The translations under genes were made by a program, and so were the position numbers. DNA of 22,166 nt from SFDP01 sp051653625. Lineage in GTDB: Bacteria > Bacillota > Clostridia > Lachnospirales > Lachnospiraceae. How positions within the stretch are numbered: position 1 is the stretch's first letter; every line of letters begins with the position of its first letter. Shown piece after piece: positions 1-7,737 of the stretch. The stretch is taken from assembly GCA_051653625.1 (NCBI GenBank), contig JBOFWM010000114.1:1-22166 (forward strand), read 5' to 3'. The notes beneath the pieces are model-generated. The model was given only the letters and a program-made list of their open reading frames with translations. It had not been told where the DNA came from and searched no databases.

Positions 1-68
1 TTGTGTTTTGATAGATTCAATTATACTAGATTTTAGGGGGTCAATGCTTTTTTATTTGAAAAAAGTCA

Positions 69-74
69 TATAAT
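69..74 (+). promoter_or_regulatory. possible -10 element upstream of garR
   Basis: A perfect TATAAT lies about 90 nt before the garR start. No good -35 sits 16-18 nt upstream (the region is a T-run, ATGCTTTTTT), so this is only a candidate. Another TATACT at 22-27 also lacks a convincing -35. If 69-74 is used, the transcript begins near 81 and includes the 118-139 hairpin. Confidence 0.3.
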
Positions 75-117
75 CCTTGAAAATATAGAGTTTTAAAGAA
101 AGAAACAAAGAAAAAAA

Positions 118-139
118 GGTAGTGAAATTTGACACTACC
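118..139. other. 7-bp perfect hairpin before garR
   Basis: GGTAGTG and CACTACC form a perfect 7-bp stem around an 8-nt loop. Seven A residues precede it (111-117), so on the minus strand it looks like a Rho-independent terminator with a T-tract. On the plus strand no T-run follows. It ends 23 nt before the garR start codon. It may be a 5'-leader hairpin of garR or a remnant of a bidirectional terminator. The inverted repeat is seen directly; its role is inference. Confidence 0.5.
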
Positions 140-162
140 GTTTGTAAAGAAAGGGGTAATAA

Positions 163-1047
163 ATGAAAGTAGGATTAATAGGGCTTGGTATTATGGGGAA
201 GCCAATGGCAAAAAATATGATAAATGCAGGATATAAGTTACTAGTTAACGGGAGGAATGTAGATAGTATTCAAGAGATTTGTGAAGTGGGTGGAATCAGT
301 GCAAGTAAGGAGGAGATTGGAAGTTTATGTGATGTGGTTTTAACAATGTTACCTAATTCACCAGAAGTAAAAGAGGTTATGCTTGGAGAAAATGGAGTTG
401 CAAATTATATGAAACCTGGGAGTGTGTTTATAGATATGAGTTCTATAAATCCAGTTGCAAGTAAGGAAATTGCAACTGTATTAAAAGAAAAAGGGATCGA
501 AATGCTTGATGCGCCCGTTTCTGGTGGAGAACCTAAGGCGATTGATGGAACCTTATCATTTATGGTAGGTGGAACGAAAGAAGTTTTTGAAAAATATAAA
601 ACATTATTATTAACAATGGGAGCTACGGTTGTACGTTGTGGAGAGATAGGGGCTGGTAATACAACTAAACTTGCAAATCAAATTATTGTGGCGTGTAATA
701 TACAAGCAATGGCCGAAGCTTTTACATTAGCTCAAAAATCAGGAGTTGATCCAGAGCTTGTGTTTGAAGCGATTAAAGGTGGATTAGCAGGCTCAGCTGT
801 TATGAATGCAAAAGCACCTATGATATTAGAAGGTGATGATAAACCAGGATTTAAAATAGATTTACATATTAAGGATTTAAATAATGCTCTTGATTGTGCG
901 CATTCTGTGGGTGCACCAGTACCAATGACTGCAAATGTTCAAGAAATTTTACAGTGGTTACATAATAGGGATTGTGGAGAGAAGGATCATAGTGCGATTG
1001 CAAAATATTATGAATTTTTAACAAATATGACAATTGGACATGAATAA
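163..1047 (+). CDS. garR: 2-hydroxy-3-oxopropionate reductase (beta-hydroxyacid dehydrogenase family)
   Basis: A 294-residue NAD(P)-dependent beta-hydroxyacid dehydrogenase, the usual length for the family. The N-terminus has the Rossmann nucleotide loop GLGIMG (residues 7-12). The substrate-binding signature DAPVSGG lies at about 116-122, and the GAGNTTKLANQ motif carries the catalytic lysine (Lys169). The C-terminal half is the all-helical NAD-binding-11 type domain. These cytoplasmic enzymes reduce tartronate semialdehyde to glycerate, or oxidise related 3-hydroxyacids such as 3-hydroxyisobutyrate; sequence alone does not settle the substrate. The ATG is preceded by AAAGGGG with 7-nt spacing. 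No glycerate kinase or glucarate gene is nearby, so the garR name rests on family resemblance only. It is probably transcribed alone. Confidence 0.85.
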   Translation: MKVGLIGLGIMGKPMAKNMINAGYKLLVNGRNVDSIQEICEVGGISASKEEIGSLCDVVLTMLPNSPEVKEVMLGENGVANYMKPGSVFIDMSSINPVASKEIATVLKEKGIEMLDAPVSGGEPKAIDGTLSFMVGGTKEVFEKYKTLLLTMGATVVRCGEIGAGNTTKLANQIIVACNIQAMAEAFTLAQKSGVDPELVFEAIKGGLAGSAVMNAKAPMILEGDDKPGFKIDLHIKDLNNALDCAHSVGAPVPMTANVQEILQWLHNRDCGEKDHSAIAKYYEFLTNMTIGHE

Positions 1048-1076
1048 TAGAAATAATTATTTCATTTCGATAAAAT
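1048..1076 (+). promoter_or_regulatory. candidate promoter of the cobalamin operon, spacer filled by a palindrome
   Basis: TAGAAA (1048-1053) and TAAAAT (1071-1076) are separated by 17 nt, matching the sigma-A consensus at 4/6 and 5/6 positions. A perfect 14-nt palindrome, GAAATAATTATTTC (1050-1063), sits over the -35 and spacer and could be an operator. I see no cobalamin riboswitch: the 122-nt gap is too short for one and lacks a recognisable B12 box. Confidence 0.35.
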
Positions 1077-1106
1077 AAAAATTTAGAGTGAATAGAAAGG
1101 AAAGTT

Positions 1107-1157
1107 ATGATAAAATCGAGAGATTGTTGTAACTTTTTTGTCTATTATAAAATCTAA
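1107..1157 (+). CDS. possible 16-codon leader ORF upstream of cobT
   Basis: The ORF reads MIKSRDCCNFFVYYKI and stops. Its ATG is preceded by GAAAGGAAAG with normal Shine-Dalgarno spacing (about 5-6 nt). Its TAA (1155-1157) overlaps the first base of the cobT Shine-Dalgarno AAGGGAG (1156-1162), a layout that would allow translational coupling. The peptide has a CysCys pair and a Phe/Tyr-rich end. It is far too short for homology, and chance occurrence is possible in AT-rich DNA. Confidence 0.3.
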   Translation: MIKSRDCCNFFVYYKI

Positions 1158-1169
1158 GGGAGACTAACT

Positions 1170-2225
1170 ATGTTTGATACTTTAAGAAAAGAAATAAGGG
1201 GTCTTGATAAACAATCTATGGAGAAGGCTAAAGAAAGATGGGATAATATTGCAAAGCCTCTTGCTAGCTTAGGGAAATTAGAAACTTGTATTATCCAAAT
1301 AGCGGGTATACAATGTACAGATTATGTAGAACTTTCAAAACCAGTAGTTTGTGTTATGTGTGCAGATAATGGTGTTGTTGCAAATGGTGTTACACAAGTA
1401 GATTCTACGGTGACAGCTATTGTGGCGGAAAATATGACAAAAGAAAAGTCGATTGTCACTATTATGGCAAAAACAATTCAAGCAGAAATATGTGTTGTAG
1501 ACATTGGGATGAATACATCTTTAAACGTTGCAGGGCTGCGAAATGAAAAAGTGATGTTTGGCACAAATGATATGACAATAGAATCTGCAATGACAAAAGC
1601 ACAAGCAATTAAAGCGATAAATGTAGGGATTCGTATGGCAAAAAAATTTAAAAAAGATGGATATCATTGCATTTTAACAGGAGAAATGGGAATTGGAAAT
1701 ACAACTACGAGTGCAGCCATTGCTTCTGTTTTACTAGAAAAAAGTATTGAAGAAGTTACAGGAAGAGGTGCTGGACTTTGCACAAGTGGATTAGCAAGAA
1801 AAATAAATGCAATTGATAAAGCAATCGAAAGAAATATGCCACAAAAAGAAGATGTGCTTGATGTTTTGAGTAAAGTTGGAGGTCTTGATATAGCTGGAAT
1901 GGTAGGGCTCTATATTGGTGGTGCAATCGTTCAAATGCCAGTAATCATTGATGGTTTTATATCAGGAGTAGCAGCTCTTATTGCAAAACTACTTATTCCA
2001 GAGTGTAGTGATTATATGATACCATCGCATTGTTCGGCAGAACCAGCAGGAGCACTTATATTAAATGAATTAAAATTAAGTCCATTAGTGACTTGTGATA
2101 TGTGTTTGGGAGAAGGAACAGGTGCAGTGGCAGCAGTATCTTTAATACAGCTTGGATTACGTGTCTATAATGAAATGAGTAATTTTGAAGAAGCAAGAAT
2201 TGAAAAATATAAACACTTAAATTAA
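1170..2225 (+). CDS. cobT: nicotinate-nucleotide--dimethylbenzimidazole phosphoribosyltransferase
   Basis: CobT transfers phosphoribose from nicotinate mononucleotide to the lower-ligand base (classically 5,6-dimethylbenzimidazole), giving the alpha-ribazole 5'-phosphate that becomes the lower ligand of B12. At 351 residues it has the standard length. The motif GEMGIGNTT lies at 171-179. Near the C-terminus LGEGTGA carries Glu315, which aligns with the catalytic Glu of Salmonella CobT (Glu317). AAGGGAG sits 7 nt before the ATG. It is the first gene of a six-gene cobalamin operon, 17 nt ahead of cobS. In anaerobic Clostridia the base may be a phenolic or other benzimidazole rather than DMB; the sequence does not say which. 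Confidence 0.96.
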   Translation: MFDTLRKEIRGLDKQSMEKAKERWDNIAKPLASLGKLETCIIQIAGIQCTDYVELSKPVVCVMCADNGVVANGVTQVDSTVTAIVAENMTKEKSIVTIMAKTIQAEICVVDIGMNTSLNVAGLRNEKVMFGTNDMTIESAMTKAQAIKAINVGIRMAKKFKKDGYHCILTGEMGIGNTTTSAAIASVLLEKSIEEVTGRGAGLCTSGLARKINAIDKAIERNMPQKEDVLDVLSKVGGLDIAGMVGLYIGGAIVQMPVIIDGFISGVAALIAKLLIPECSDYMIPSHCSAEPAGALILNELKLSPLVTCDMCLGEGTGAVAAVSLIQLGLRVYNEMSNFEEARIEKYKHLN

Positions 2226-2242
2226 AATAAGGATGGTAAATT

Positions 2243-3010
2243 ATGATAAGTTTGTTTAAAGGATGTGTTGTTGCATTTTCTATGTACAGTACAATACCAA
2301 TGCCCAAAATAGATTGGAATAAAAATTCTATGAAATACATGTTGCTATTTTTTCCGTTTGTAGGAGTGGTAATTGGTGCTATCACATATATGCTTCATCA
2401 TGTTATGATGTATTTTCAAGTTTCACAAATTTTATATAGTTGTATCATGGTTGTACATCCAATTTTATTATCAGGTGCAATTCATTTAGATGGATTTATA
2501 GATACTTGTGATGCTAGATATTCTAGACAAGAATTAGAAAAAAAATTAGAAATATTAAAGGATCCTCATGTAGGAGCATTTGGAGTAATTGCAACATGTG
2601 TGTTATTATTGATGCAAGTTGGAATATATGCTCAGTTTTATGAAAATTCAAATCATATTATTTTATTATGCTTTGTACCGACACTTGCAAGATGTTTGAG
2701 TGCATTATCAATTGTATCTTTTAAAACGGCAAAAAAAACAGGACTTGTACATCTGTTTTCAAATCATGCAGATAAGAAAAAAGTAAAAGTTGTCTTATGG
2801 ATTGAGACGGTTATTGTACTGGTAGTATTGTTGGTGTTAAATCTTACCATTAGTCTGGTATTGATTGGAGTAGTTTTTCTCTGGTTTTTATTCTACTCGA
2901 AAATATGTTTTAAAGAATTTGGTGGGATTACAGGAGACCTTGCTGGATTTTTTTTAATAATATGTGAGTTATTGGCGCTCATTACTATAACGCTAGGGGC
3001 GAATATATAA
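2243..3010 (+). CDS. cobS: adenosylcobinamide-GDP ribazoletransferase (cobalamin synthase)
   Basis: CobS is an integral membrane enzyme that joins adenosylcobinamide-GDP with alpha-ribazole(-phosphate) to make adenosylcobalamin(-phosphate), the last assembly step. The 255-residue protein has several hydrophobic helices. The metal-binding motif HLDGFIDTCDA (residues 81-91, acidic Asp83, Asp87, Asp90) is followed by KDPHVGAFG (about 106-114), and the C-terminal GGITGDLAG is typical of the family. It lies between cobT and cobC; AAGGATGG precedes its ATG. Its GDP-activated substrate requires CobU/CobP, which is not encoded in this window. Confidence 0.95.
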   Translation: MISLFKGCVVAFSMYSTIPMPKIDWNKNSMKYMLLFFPFVGVVIGAITYMLHHVMMYFQVSQILYSCIMVVHPILLSGAIHLDGFIDTCDARYSRQELEKKLEILKDPHVGAFGVIATCVLLLMQVGIYAQFYENSNHIILLCFVPTLARCLSALSIVSFKTAKKTGLVHLFSNHADKKKVKVVLWIETVIVLVVLLVLNLTISLVLIGVVFLWFLFYSKICFKEFGGITGDLAGFFLIICELLALITITLGANI

Positions 3011-3038
3011 ATAGATGAAATCTGATGAGGATGAAAGA

Positions 3039-3629
3039 ATGTATATAAAAATAATAATAATCCGTCATGGAAAAACAAAGGGAAATGAAAAGAAACAATA
3101 CATTGGAAAAACAAACGAAAATCTTTCGGAAATTGGAAAGAAAGAGGTTGCAAAAATTGTACCATTTGTAAATGAACCACAAATGGTTTTTTCAAGTCCA
3201 ATGAAAAGGTGTATTGAAACAAAGACAATGATCTTTCCGAATCTTTGTACAAAAATTATTCCGGAAATTTCTGAAATAGATTTTGGAGAGTTTGAAAAAA
3301 AAACGTATGAGCAATTAAAAGATACAAAATCTTATATCCAATGGTTGCGTAGTGGTGGAAAAAGTACGATACATCATGGGGAAAGTGTGAATCAATTTAA
3401 AATACGATGTAAAAAAGGCTTTTTAGACATTGTTAAGATCTGTAAAGAAAACAAATTAAATGAAATTGCAATCATAGCGCATGGTGGAACAATTATGGCA
3501 ATTTTAGATTTATTTTCTGTACCAAATAAGAGTTTTTATCATTGGCAAGTTGAAAATGCAAATGGATATAAATTTTTATTTGATACAGAAAAGGAGAGGG
3601 CATTAAATATAGAAAAATGGAAACTTTAA
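3039..3629 (+). CDS. cobC: alpha-ribazole phosphatase (histidine phosphatase superfamily)
   Basis: This histidine phosphatase would remove the 5'-phosphate from alpha-ribazole phosphate or from cobalamin 5'-phosphate. The RHGKT motif with the phosphoryl-accepting His (His10 from this start) lies at the extreme N-terminus, and AHGGT near the C-terminus supplies the second active-site His. An upstream in-frame ATG at 3015 would add eight charged residues (MKSDEDER) but has no Shine-Dalgarno. The ATG at 3039 has GATGAGG about 8 nt upstream and places beta-strand 1 directly at the start, so I prefer it (196 residues). The gene overlaps cbiB by 13 nt. Phosphoglycerate-mutase-like paralogues look similar; the operon context gives the CobC call. 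Confidence 0.9.
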   Translation: MYIKIIIIRHGKTKGNEKKQYIGKTNENLSEIGKKEVAKIVPFVNEPQMVFSSPMKRCIETKTMIFPNLCTKIIPEISEIDFGEFEKKTYEQLKDTKSYIQWLRSGGKSTIHHGESVNQFKIRCKKGFLDIVKICKENKLNEIAIIAHGGTIMAILDLFSVPNKSFYHWQVENANGYKFLFDTEKERALNIEKWKL

Positions 3630-4582
3630 TTGCGATAGTATTAGGATTTATCATAGATTTGTTTGTAGGAGATCCACATTCCTTGCCACATCCTGTTAGT
3701 CTGATTGGAACTTTTATTTCAAAGGGTGAAAAAGATATAAGAAAATTATTGCCTAAACATAAAAATGGAGAATTAATTGGAGGAGTCCTTTTAAATATCA
3801 TTATTTTAAGCATTTGTTTTTTTCTTCCAACATTTCTTCTCGTATTAGCAAAAAGCATAAATAGTCATTTAAAAATAATGCTAGAAACACTCTTTTGTTA
3901 TCAGATTTTTGCAACAAAAAGCTTGAAAACAGAAAGCATGAGAGTTTATAAATATTTGAGCATAAAAGATATTGCTCAGTCAAGAAAATATCTTTCGTGG
4001 ATTGTAGGAAGAGACACGAAGCATTTAGAAGAAAAAGAAATTACAAAAGCTGTTGTTGAAACAATTGCAGAAAATACAACGGATGGTGTAATCGCGCCTA
4101 TGATTTATATGTTGATTGGAGGGGCTCCACTTGGTTTTTTGTATAAAGGTGTGAATACGCTAGATTCTATGATTGGATATAAAAATGAAACTTATTTATA
4201 TTTTGGAAAGTTTTCTGCAAAGGTAGATGATTTCTTTAATTATATTCCGGCAATTGTTGCAGCAAGGTTAATGATAATTGCATCTTTTTTATTAAATTTA
4301 AATTATAAAAATGCGTATAAGATATATAAAAGAGATAGGAGAAATCATACAAGTCCAAATAGTGCAAAAACGGAGTCTGTATGTGCAGGAGCACTTGGTG
4401 TCCAATTAGCAGGAGATGCTTATTATTTTGGGAAGTTATATACGAAAAAAACGATAGGAGATCCTATACAAGAAATTCAAGTAGAAGATATAAAAATTGC
4501 GAATAAATTAATGTATGCTACATCTATTTGTGGAATTATATTGTTGGGATTCATAAAAGTGGTATTGGAGGTATTGTTTTGA
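3617..4582 (+). CDS. cbiB: adenosylcobinamide-phosphate synthase CbiB
   Basis: CbiB (CobD in the aerobic nomenclature) is a membrane protein that amidates adenosylcobyric acid with (R)-1-aminopropan-2-ol or its O-phosphate, giving cobinamide (phosphate). The 321-residue length is normal. The N-terminal signature DLFVGDPHSLPHPVSLIG (residues 14-31) is diagnostic. A central segment with ETIAENTTDGVIAP and NTLDSMIGYKNE follows, as in the family. Hydrophobic helices lie at both ends. The start overlaps the 3' end of cobC by 13 nt and the stop overlaps the cobD TTG start by 4 nt, which implies translational coupling and tight stoichiometry across cobC-cbiB-cobD. Confidence 0.95.
   Translation: METLIAIVLGFIIDLFVGDPHSLPHPVSLIGTFISKGEKDIRKLLPKHKNGELIGGVLLNIIILSICFFLPTFLLVLAKSINSHLKIMLETLFCYQIFATKSLKTESMRVYKYLSIKDIAQSRKYLSWIVGRDTKHLEEKEITKAVVETIAENTTDGVIAPMIYMLIGGAPLGFLYKGVNTLDSMIGYKNETYLYFGKFSAKVDDFFNYIPAIVAARLMIIASFLLNLNYKNAYKIYKRDRRNHTSPNSAKTESVCAGALGVQLAGDAYYFGKLYTKKTIGDPIQEIQVEDIKIANKLMYATSICGIILLGFIKVVLEVLF
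4567..4572 (+). promoter_or_regulatory. Shine-Dalgarno that fixes the cobD TTG start
   Basis: GGAGGT lies inside the last codons of cbiB, 6 nt before TTG at 4579. It is the strongest Shine-Dalgarno near the cobD 5' end and decides against the upstream ATG at 4528. Confidence 0.8.
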
Positions 4583-5637
4583 AACAATATGAACATGGTG
4601 GAAATATTTATTCTTATAAAAAAGAAATACTTGATTTTTCAGCAAATATTAATCCTTTGGGAATGCCACCTAACGTAAAAAAAGCATTAGTTAAAAATAT
4701 TAAAGCATATGAAATTTATCCGGACTATAAAAATATGGAATTAAAAGAAGCTATTTGTCAATATCATAAAATACCAGTGGAACATATTGCATGTGCAAAT
4801 GGTGCAGCAAACCTTATTTACCGAATTGTATATGCGCTAAGACCGAAGAATGCAATTCTTGTTGCTCCTACTTTTTCAGAATATGAAAAAGCATTGAAAG
4901 AAGTTTCTTGTAGTTGTCATCATTATTTGTTAGGAGAAGAATTTGCAATCACTACAGATATTTTAAACAAGATAGATCAAAGATATGATATGATGTTTCT
5001 CTGTAATCCTAATAACCCTACAGGAATACCTTGTGAAAAAGAGCTTGTTTTAGAAATTGCAAAAAAATGTAAAGAGAAGAAAATAATTCTTATTGTTGAT
5101 GAGTGTTTTGTAAATTTTCTATTAGAAGAAGAAAAGTATTCTATTGTAAATGACTTATTACAATTAGAACATGTTGTTATAGTAAAAGCATTTACAAAAA
5201 TGTATGCAATGGCAGGAATTAGATTGGGCTATGCATTATGTGGGAATACATTGTTATGTAAGAAATTTGAAAAAGTTTTGGAACCATGGTCAGTTTCAAC
5301 GGTTGCATCAAAATGTGGTATAGCCGCGATGAAAGAAAAGAAATTTGTAGAAAAAACAAAAACATATATTGAAAAAGAACGAATACTTTTAATTGAATCA
5401 TTAAAAAAACTTGGATTTTTTGTTTATCCATCAAAAGCAAATTATATTTTTTTTCGTGGAAAAAAGAATCTTGTTTCTGATTTGATGGAATACGAAATCT
5501 TGATTAGAAGTTGTAATAATTACATAGGATTAGATGACACATTTTATCGTATTGCAGTTAGAAAAAGAGAAGAAAATAAAAAATTAATAGATGCATTAAA
5601 AAAGATAACAAATAAAGATGCATCTGTAGAAAGTTAG
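4579..5637 (+). CDS. cobD: L-threonine-O-3-phosphate decarboxylase (CobD-type PLP enzyme)
   Basis: A fold-type I PLP enzyme that would decarboxylate L-threonine phosphate to (R)-1-aminopropan-2-ol phosphate, the arm that CbiB attaches. The N-terminal EHGGNIY and DFSANINPLG are typical of CobD. CNPNNPTG and AFTKMYAMAGIRLGY follow; the lysine in AFTK (Lys207 from this start) should form the Schiff base. An in-frame ATG at 4528 would put 17 odd residues inside cbiB. The TTG at 4579 has a perfect GGAGGT 6 nt upstream and gives the classic 4-nt TTGA overlap with the cbiB stop, so I choose it (352 residues). HisC histidinol-phosphate aminotransferases are close relatives; the N-terminus and operon favour CobD. 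Confidence 0.92.
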   Translation: MKQYEHGGNIYSYKKEILDFSANINPLGMPPNVKKALVKNIKAYEIYPDYKNMELKEAICQYHKIPVEHIACANGAANLIYRIVYALRPKNAILVAPTFSEYEKALKEVSCSCHHYLLGEEFAITTDILNKIDQRYDMMFLCNPNNPTGIPCEKELVLEIAKKCKEKKIILIVDECFVNFLLEEEKYSIVNDLLQLEHVVIVKAFTKMYAMAGIRLGYALCGNTLLCKKFEKVLEPWSVSTVASKCGIAAMKEKKFVEKTKTYIEKERILLIESLKKLGFFVYPSKANYIFFRGKKNLVSDLMEYEILIRSCNNYIGLDDTFYRIAVRKREENKKLIDALKKITNKDASVES

Positions 5638-5647
5638 GAATAAAGTT

Positions 5648-6175
5648 ATGGATAAATTTGGTTTAATTCACATCTATTGCGGAGATGGAAAAGGAAAAAC
5701 TACAACATCAATTGGTGCTACTGTTAGGGCGGTTGGTAGTGGTGCAAATGTCTTATTTGTACAATTATTAAAATCAGGAAATAGCAGTGAACTTACTATT
5801 TTAAAGGGAATTAAAGGCATTGTAGTAGAAGGAAAAAGTCCTGTTCAAAAGTTTTCATATGCTATGTCGGAACAAGAAAAGGAAATTTGCAAAAAATATA
5901 ATAACGATTTAATAAAAAGTTTAACTAATGAAAAATTAGAAATGTATGATATGTTGGTTATTGATGAATGTTTAGGTGCAATTGACACGAATTTGTTAGA
6001 TGAAACAATTCTTGTAGAGTTATTAGATACAAAAAGAGCAACGCTTGAAGTGATTTTAACAGGAAGAAATCCATCAAAAGAACTTTTAGAGCGTGCTGAT
6101 TATGTATCGGAAATTACAAAAATAAAGCATCCGTATGATAAAAAAATAAATGCAAGAAAAGGGATAGAAAGGTAA
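5648..6175 (+). CDS. cobO: cob(I)yrinic acid a,c-diamide adenosyltransferase (CobO/BtuR/CobA type)
   Basis: A 175-residue P-loop corrinoid adenosyltransferase that moves the 5'-deoxyadenosyl group from ATP to Co(I) of a corrinoid. The Walker A loop GDGKGKTTT (residues 12-20) near the N-terminus is the CobA signature. The segment LVIDECLGAI acts as Walker B, and VILTGRNPSKELLERADYV matches the family's C-terminal part. The length is at the short end of the family. It starts 10 nt after cobD and closes the cobalamin gene set. It would supply adenosylated intermediates to CbiB and CobS. It is unrelated to the PduO and EutT adenosyltransferases. Confidence 0.94.
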   Translation: MDKFGLIHIYCGDGKGKTTTSIGATVRAVGSGANVLFVQLLKSGNSSELTILKGIKGIVVEGKSPVQKFSYAMSEQEKEICKKYNNDLIKSLTNEKLEMYDMLVIDECLGAIDTNLLDETILVELLDTKRATLEVILTGRNPSKELLERADYVSEITKIKHPYDKKINARKGIER

Positions 6176-6184
6176 TATATTTCA

Positions 6185-7648
6185 ATGAAAAAGCAAGTAT
6201 TTAATCCATATTTACCAAGTTGGGAATATGTGCCAGATGGGGAGCCATACGTATTTGGAGATCGAGTATATGTGTATGGTTCTCATGATGCCTTTGGGGT
6301 GCCATTTTTTTGTGTCAATGATTATGTGTGTTGGTCAGCACCTATAGATGATTTATCAAATTGGAAATATGAAGGAATAATTTATAGAAAAAAACAGGAT
6401 CCATCTAATAAATTAGGAATCCATTTGTTGTTTGCACCAGATGTAACAAAAGGACCAGATGGAAGATTTTATCTATATTATGGAATTGATTTTCTTGGAG
6501 AAATAGGAGTTGCAGTTTGTAATACACCAGCAGGAGCTTATGAATATTATGGAACTATTCGATTTAAAGATGGACATGTATGGGGGAGAAAAAGTGGAGA
6601 AGAATTTCCATTTGATCCTGCAGTGTTTGTAGATGACGATGGGAAAGTGTATTTATATTCTGGATTTGCAACGAAGGTTCCATTTGTTGCGACAAGAGGA
6701 CGTAATTTGTTGAATAGTGGAGGTGTGGTACTAGAGTTAGAAGCAGATATGATAACAATAAAAGAGGGACCAGAACTTTTATTTCCAAGAAAAGGAAGAG
6801 AAGGTGCTTTTGAAAATCGTGCCTTCTTTGAGGCCAGTTCTATTCGTAAAGTGAAGGACAAGTATTACTTTGTATATTCTACAGAGCATAATCATGATTT
6901 ATGTTATGCAACTGCAAATCATCCCAAAGGGCCATTTACTTTTGAAGGAAGATTAGTGGATCTAGGAGACCTAGGAATAGATGGAAAGGAAAATGAGTTA
7001 CAGGCAAAGAATTATTTGGGAAATACGCATGGAGGATTACTTGAATTAAATGGTCAATGGTATATTTTTTATCATAGACATACTAATCGAAGCTCTTATG
7101 CAAGACAAGCTTGTGCAGAATTATTAGAACTGACAGAGGATGGAAAATTTAAGCAAGCAGAAATAACAAGCTGTGGTTTAAATGGTGGTCCGTTAAAAGG
7201 AATTGGAAGCTATGAAGCACGTATCGCATGTAATTTGTGGGCAAAAGAAGGAACGGGGCGTTATGATTGTAAATTTCCAAAAGTAAAATATAGGAAACAT
7301 CCATATTTTACACAGAAAGGAAAGGATCGAGAAGACAATGCAAATCAGTATATTGCAAATATGAGAGATGGTGCAGTAGCTGGATTTAAGTACTTTGATA
7401 TGGGAGAGGCAAATCATATTCAAATACAGGTACAAGGTAATGGTTGCGGAGAAATACAAGTGTCAGAATTTTTAGATTTTAGAGAAATACAAGGACGAAT
7501 TAAGATTGAGTCTGACATGAATAAAAAAGCGATTAAAAGTTTTGCAGGCAAACTTAATATGGCAAAAGGTAAAAAAGCATTATATTTTAAATTTATTGGA
7601 ATAGGAAAACTTGATTTTATATCGTTTGAATTAAAAAATAATTGTTAA
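6185..7648 (+). CDS. glycoside hydrolase family 43 protein with CBM6-like C-terminal domain
   Basis: A 487-residue protein with no signal peptide, so probably cytoplasmic and acting on imported arabinoxylan or xylan oligosaccharides (beta-xylosidase or alpha-L-arabinofuranosidase). Residues 1-330 look like a GH43 five-bladed propeller. Asp18 in VPDGEPYVFGDRVYVYGSHD is the expected base, Asp144 in FDPAVFVDDDG the pKa modulator, and Glu216 in FFEASSIRKV the acid. Residues 350-487 resemble a CBM6 beta-sandwich (GFKYFDMGEANHIQIQVQG, KALYFKFIGIGKLDFISFEL). The gene begins only 9 nt after cobO, with GAAAGG 12 nt upstream of the ATG, so it may share the cobalamin transcript although its job is unrelated. 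The exact substrate cannot be read from sequence. Confidence 0.9.
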   Translation: MKKQVFNPYLPSWEYVPDGEPYVFGDRVYVYGSHDAFGVPFFCVNDYVCWSAPIDDLSNWKYEGIIYRKKQDPSNKLGIHLLFAPDVTKGPDGRFYLYYGIDFLGEIGVAVCNTPAGAYEYYGTIRFKDGHVWGRKSGEEFPFDPAVFVDDDGKVYLYSGFATKVPFVATRGRNLLNSGGVVLELEADMITIKEGPELLFPRKGREGAFENRAFFEASSIRKVKDKYYFVYSTEHNHDLCYATANHPKGPFTFEGRLVDLGDLGIDGKENELQAKNYLGNTHGGLLELNGQWYIFYHRHTNRSSYARQACAELLELTEDGKFKQAEITSCGLNGGPLKGIGSYEARIACNLWAKEGTGRYDCKFPKVKYRKHPYFTQKGKDREDNANQYIANMRDGAVAGFKYFDMGEANHIQIQVQGNGCGEIQVSEFLDFREIQGRIKIESDMNKKAIKSFAGKLNMAKGKKALYFKFIGIGKLDFISFELKNNC

Positions 7649-7668
7649 TTTTATTTTGTTGGTATACT
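7642..7668 (+). promoter_or_regulatory. candidate promoter of the flavoprotein gene
   Basis: TATACT (7663-7668) is a near-consensus -10. The best -35 is TTGTTA (7642-7647) with a short 15-nt spacer; it overlaps the GH43 stop codon. The leader to the ATG at 7738 would be about 60 nt. Confidence 0.4.
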
Positions 7669-7737
7669 ATTAAGAAAAGAACAAATAGATAACATTATAG
7701 CATAGTAGAAGTTGTCTTTAAGTAATGGAGGAAAAGA

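Noticed and set aside
44..73. Nine-codon ORF with TAGGGGG before it (MLFYLKKVI)
   Set aside because: The Shine-Dalgarno spacing is only 3 nt, the ORF is very short, and it ends far from garR; likely chance in AT-rich DNA.
1048..1169. Cobalamin riboswitch before cobT
   Set aside because: The gap is too short for the roughly 200-nt element and no B12-box-like sequence was recognised on the plus strand.
2056..3252. Minus-strand ORFs opposite cobT, cobS and cobC, and similar antisense ORFs elsewhere
   Set aside because: They lie fully opposite well-supported genes, have low-complexity Leu/Phe/Ser/Ile-rich products and no family motifs; they are coding shadows.
4528..4578. Longer N-terminus for cobD from ATG 4528
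   Set aside because: The extension lies inside cbiB, has no Shine-Dalgarno and does not resemble CobD; TTG 4579 has GGAGGT at good spacing.
4579..5637. Histidinol-phosphate aminotransferase (HisC)
   Set aside because: The fold is shared, but the HGGNIY start and position between cbiB and cobO support CobD, and no his genes are nearby.
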